Of a stretch of 6,556 nucleotides of DNA, positions 3,576 to 6,556 are shown piece by piece (positions within the stretch are counted from its first letter, which is position 1; each line of letters starts with the position of its first letter). The stretch comes from DATIJC01 sp035479015 (GTDB taxonomy: Bacteria > Patescibacteriota > Microgenomatia > UBA1400 > UBA12028). The position numbers and the translations under genes were made by a program. The notes beneath the pieces are model-generated. The model saw nothing but the letters and a program-made list of their open reading frames with translations, had not been told where the DNA came from and ran no database searches. Where the stretch lies: positions 1-6,556 of the forward strand of contig DATIJC010000025.1 of the NCBI GenBank assembly GCA_035479015.1, given 5' to 3'.

Positions 3576-6295
3576 TTGTTGAGGAATCAAACTATCTAGC
3601 ACATTATGGGATCCTCCGTAAGTCGGGTCGATATCCTTGGGGATCTGGCAAAGATGTTCCCACTCGAAACCAATCGTTTCTTGACACCATTGATGGCCTT
3701 CGCAAGCAAGGTCTGTCAAACAAAGAGATTGCCCAAAGCTTTGAGATGTCAACTACAGAACTTAATGATCTCAGGGCTGTGTCTAAGGCTAGGCAGAAGC
3801 AGTGGCAGGTAGAACAGGTTTGGCGTCTTACAGACAAGGGTTTGTCTAATGGTAAGATTGCTGAAGTTATGGGTCTTCCTGGAGAATCTTCTGTTCGAGC
3901 CATCAAGGCGCCAGGTGTGAAAGAGCGTGCTGAAGTAATCACCTCTACAGCAGACATGCTGAAAAGAGAGGTTGAGGATAAGAAGTTTGTTGATGTTGGT
4001 ACCGGTGTTGAAAACCATCTCAACATCAGCAAAGAAAAACTTCGGGCTTCGGTTGCTCTGTTGAAGCATGAAGGATACAACGTTTATCCTGCTAAATTTC
4101 CTCAAGCCGGAACCACTCATGACACACAAATGAAGGTTTTGGTTGCTCCTGGAGTTAGCTTTGGCGATGTTCAGAGAAACAAGCTGAATGTTCAACAAAT
4201 CAAAGCTGTTTCTCCAGATGGTGGAAAGAGTTGGGATGATGGAGTAGTGCATCCTTTCGTGTCAATTCACCCAAGCCGCTTAGAGGTCAGATATAAGGAA
4301 GATGGTGGTGATAGGTCAGACGGCGTAATCTACGTCAGAGAAGGCGTTCCAGACGTGTCTCTGGGCAAATCTAGGTATGCTCAGGTTCGGGTTAAGGTCG
4401 GCGATAGTCATTACATCAAAGGCATGGCTATTTACAGGGATGATCTTCCTCCCGGAATTGACTTGGTTTTCAATACAGTCAAATCTAAGGCCGATGTTGG
4501 AAACAACAAACTGGATGCTCTGAAAGGGCTTGAACCAGATCCCGCTTTCCCATTTAAGACGGTTGTTAGGCAGATTAAGGAAAATCCTGGATCTAAGGAT
4601 CCGGCTCATCCTGAAAAAGTTGTTTCTGCCATGAACATCGTTTCTGAAGAAGGAAAATGGAGTGAGTGGTCTCAGTCTTTGGCTTCTCAGTTCTTGTCGA
4701 AACAAAATCCGAGTCTTGCTAGAGAGCAACTAACAAAAACTTTTGATCGTCGGCAAAGAGAGTTTGATAGTATTAATTCTCTTACAAATCCGGCTGTCAA
4801 AAAGAAGCTTATGGATAGCTTTGCTGAGAGCACTGATGCTGCTGCGGTTCATCTGAATGCTGCCGAATTGCATAGTCGTCAACGTTGGCATGTAATTCTT
4901 CCAGTTGAATCAATGCCAGAGAGTCAAGTTTATGCTCCTAACTATCCAAATGGAACCACTGTTGCTCTAGTAAGATATCCTCATGCTGGAACGTTCGAGA
5001 TTCCTATCTTGACCGTTAACAACCATCATCCTGAAGCTGTGAAATTGTTGGGAAATAAGGCACCAGATGCAATCGGTATTAATCACAAGGTTGCAGAACA
5101 CCTTTCTGGAGCTGACTTTGATGGCGATACCGTTATTGTTATTCCCAACAATCAGAACAAGGTAAAAATTAGCCCCCCTCTTGAGAGATTGAAAGGCTTT
5201 GACCCTCGTACAGAATATAAAAAGTACGAAGGAATGCCGGTCATTAGTGTTGTTCGTAAAAATCATGAGATGGGCAACATTTCTAATCTCATCACGGACA
5301 TGACTCTCAAAGGTGCAAGTGCTGACAAGCTTGCTCGAGCAGTAAGACATTCCATGGTTATCATCGACTCCGAAAAGCATGAGCTTGATTGGAAGAAGTC
5401 GGAACTTGATCATGGTATTGCTGCTCTAAAACTAGAGTATCAGGGTGGTGAACGTCGTGGTGCAGCAACACTGATTTCTAGAGCTGGATCAGAGAAGCGA
5501 ATCCCTGAACGCAAGCTTCGCCTTGCTTCTGAAGGTGGTCCTGTAGACCCCGTCACTGGAAGGAAGGTGTTTGTCAACACAGATAGAAAGCGTACTGTTG
5601 TTGACAAGAAGGGCAATGTTCATGAGATTGATGCCACTAACAAAGTAAAGAAGCTTGAGGTTACTGACAATGCCCATGACCTAGTGTCTGATCTGGGTAC
5701 TCGTATGGAGAAGATCTATGCAGATCATTCCAATAGTCTCAAGGACCTAGCTAACAAGGCTAGGTTAGCTTCTTTAAATACCCCCCCTATCAAACAAAGC
5801 CCCTCTGCTAAGCGCACCTATGATACAGAAGTCAAGTCTCTGAATGCTAAGCTACACATAGCCGAAATGAATGCCCCCCTTGAAAGAAGGGCCCAGCTCA
5901 TAGCGGCCACCGAACTCAATGCTAGGAAGGTTGCTAATCCTAACCTTGATGGTGATGCATTGAAGAAGGTTAAGTTCAGAGAACTAGAGGTTGCACGTAA
6001 CCGTATAGGTGCAGGCAAGATTAGGGTAGAGATCACACAGAAAGAGTGGGATGCTATCCAGTCTGGTGCTATTAGTAACAGTAAGCTTGTTCGGATCCTT
6101 AACAACACAGATCTTGAGAAGGTTCGTAAGCTTGCTGCACCTAAGGCACAGAGTGTACTGACTACAGCTCTAACGTCTAGGGCTAGACAGCTTCTAGATT
6201 CTGGTCATACAAGATCAGAAGTTGCTGATCAACTTGGTGTGTCTCTATCAACACTTGATCGATCAATGGCTGACACACAAGGAGGTGGAGCATGA
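3569..6295 (+). CDS. Two-barrel RNA-polymerase-like protein (DFDGD) with HTH modules
   Basis: This 908-aa protein is probably a single-polypeptide RNA polymerase related to YonO and the QDE-1-type RNA-dependent polymerases. The N-terminus has HYGILRKSGRYPWGSG (12-27), then two helix-turn-helix-like segments (48-70, 91-112). A first barrel is suggested by SDG (250-252), QVRV (272-275), KG (284-285) and K305/K307. A second is suggested by VALVRYP (465-471), ILTVNN (480-485) and LSGADFDGD (512-520), where D516, D518 and D520 would bind the catalytic magnesium. GNISNLITD (569-577) and SMVIIDSEK (595-603) resemble the segment after the active site in that clade. A charged region and a C-terminal HTH (871-900) end the protein. 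The length is near that of YonO as I recall it (about 900 aa). Template type (DNA or RNA) and activity are inferred. The family may be labelled only hypothetical elsewhere. Confidence 0.75.
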   Translation: MVVVEESNYLAHYGILRKSGRYPWGSGKDVPTRNQSFLDTIDGLRKQGLSNKEIAQSFEMSTTELNDLRAVSKARQKQWQVEQVWRLTDKGLSNGKIAEVMGLPGESSVRAIKAPGVKERAEVITSTADMLKREVEDKKFVDVGTGVENHLNISKEKLRASVALLKHEGYNVYPAKFPQAGTTHDTQMKVLVAPGVSFGDVQRNKLNVQQIKAVSPDGGKSWDDGVVHPFVSIHPSRLEVRYKEDGGDRSDGVIYVREGVPDVSLGKSRYAQVRVKVGDSHYIKGMAIYRDDLPPGIDLVFNTVKSKADVGNNKLDALKGLEPDPAFPFKTVVRQIKENPGSKDPAHPEKVVSAMNIVSEEGKWSEWSQSLASQFLSKQNPSLAREQLTKTFDRRQREFDSINSLTNPAVKKKLMDSFAESTDAAAVHLNAAELHSRQRWHVILPVESMPESQVYAPNYPNGTTVALVRYPHAGTFEIPILTVNNHHPEAVKLLGNKAPDAIGINHKVAEHLSGADFDGDTVIVIPNNQNKVKISPPLERLKGFDPRTEYKKYEGMPVISVVRKNHEMGNISNLITDMTLKGASADKLARAVRHSMVIIDSEKHELDWKKSELDHGIAALKLEYQGGERRGAATLISRAGSEKRIPERKLRLASEGGPVDPVTGRKVFVNTDRKRTVVDKKGNVHEIDATNKVKKLEVTDNAHDLVSDLGTRMEKIYADHSNSLKDLANKARLASLNTPPIKQSPSAKRTYDTEVKSLNAKLHIAEMNAPLERRAQLIAATELNARKVANPNLDGDALKKVKFRELEVARNRIGAGKIRVEITQKEWDAIQSGAISNSKLVRILNNTDLEKVRKLAAPKAQSVLTTALTSRARQLLDSGHTRSEVADQLGVSLSTLDRSMADTQGGGA
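4119..4134 (+). repeat. 16-base exact direct repeat, copy 2 (ATGACACACAAATGAA)
   Basis: Identical to 1814-1829 in the non-coding region. Here it lies within codons of the polymerase-like gene (residues HDTQMK, 184-189). It contains TGACACAC. Confidence 0.5.
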
Positions 6296-6556
6296 TCGAG
6301 TCAATGCTAACAACTATTGACAATCCACATGATCCCTTCACTGACTATGAGTCATGGCTTGCCTTCGACATGATTAGTCAACACAACTCTGCTGGCTTCC
6401 TAGCCAGGGTGGTGGTCCTATCGGACGAGCTGTCGTTGGCTGATCAACGAAGAGCAATCGATGAGGCTATAGACGAGATAGTTGAAGAGAACGTAACAGG
6501 AATGTACAAAAAAGTTTCACGTGAAGTCCCAGATCCTCCTGATGTAGTGGAATTTA
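6292..6556 (+). CDS. Conserved phage protein of unknown function, 3' end cut by window
   Basis: The ATG overlaps the polymerase stop as ATGA, with a strong GGAGGTGGAG site just upstream. The frame stays open for 88 codons to the window end, so the gene is partial. The product begins MIESMLTTIDNPHDPF, followed by YESWLAFD, LARVVVLSDELSLADQ, and an acidic helix AIDEAIDEIVEENVTGMYKKVSRE. From memory, the pattern TxDNPxDPF...W..FD...LAR...SDELS..DQ..AIxxAIDEI is a common short phage family without a known role, often found near the start of the packaging/structural region. The ATGA overlap suggests translation coupled to the polymerase gene. No catalytic motif or membrane segment is visible. The acidic mostly helical sequence would suit a small adaptor or binding protein, but that is speculation. 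Confidence 0.75.
   Translation, partial: MIESMLTTIDNPHDPFTDYESWLAFDMISQHNSAGFLARVVVLSDELSLADQRRAIDEAIDEIVEENVTGMYKKVSREVPDPPDVVEF

Noticed and set aside
3604..4080. 158-aa minus-strand ORF inside the polymerase gene
   Set aside because: It is a serine-rich, low-similarity translation opposite a well-supported gene, with no convincing ribosome site or domain.
5781..5787. Programmed frameshift at the C7 run
   Set aside because: The reading frame continues on both sides with family-like sequence to the C-terminal HTH, so no shift is needed.
5942..5956. NLDGD at residues 792-796 as a second polymerase active site
   Set aside because: It sits in a charged helical C-terminal region without the surrounding barrel pattern. 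D516-D520 fits the catalytic context.

Overview
The window looks like part of a double-stranded DNA phage or prophage. All supportable genes lie on the + strand. They are tightly packed, with ATGA start/stop overlaps, short gene overlaps and strong GGAGG-type ribosome sites. The families are phage-typical: an SF2 helicase, a NUMOD4/HNH-like protein, two small PD-(D/E)XK nucleases, a DUF6527-like protein and a DxDGD RNA-polymerase-like protein. The host cannot be fixed from sequence alone. Strong Shine-Dalgarno sites and remembered relatives in Gram-positive phages suggest an actinobacterial or Firmicutes host. No DNA polymerase, integrase, tRNA, rRNA or CRISPR array is visible.

Layout: (1) 31-1799 is a continuous gene run: a DUF6527-like putative metal-binding protein, two tiny genes (35 aa; 37 aa with one membrane segment) and a complete SF2 helicase of 400 aa. 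(2) 1800-2157 is the only long non-coding stretch. It is A/T-rich and dense in short direct and inverted repeats, so it is the likely control region for what follows. (3) 2158-3575 encodes a NUMOD4/HNH-like protein that has lost the usual HNH histidine, a VRR-NUC-like nuclease and a RecB/Cas4-like nuclease. (4) 3569-6295 encodes a 908-aa protein read from a TTG start. (5) 6292 to the window end is the start of another conserved phage gene, cut by the edge.

The most interesting object is the 908-aa protein. Two segments, in the right order, resemble the paired double-psi beta-barrels of the cellular RNA-dependent RNA polymerase / YonO lineage. The first has an SDG...QVR...KG...K pattern (residues 250-307). 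The second has RYP...LSGADFDGD (469-520), followed by a GNISN...SMVIIDSEK segment (569-603). Flanking these are helix-turn-helix-like segments at both ends and an N-terminal SGRYPWGSG motif that I associate with phage structural-region proteins. This suggests a single-polypeptide phage RNA polymerase with its own DNA-binding modules.

A second signal is the octamer TGACACAC, present six times over both strands. Three copies are in the non-coding region, and one copy is part of a 16-base exact repeat shared with the polymerase gene. It may be a regulatory site. The helicase and two nucleases fit DNA replication, recombination or host DNA processing. The polymerase could drive expression of phage genes. 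How they work together is inference.
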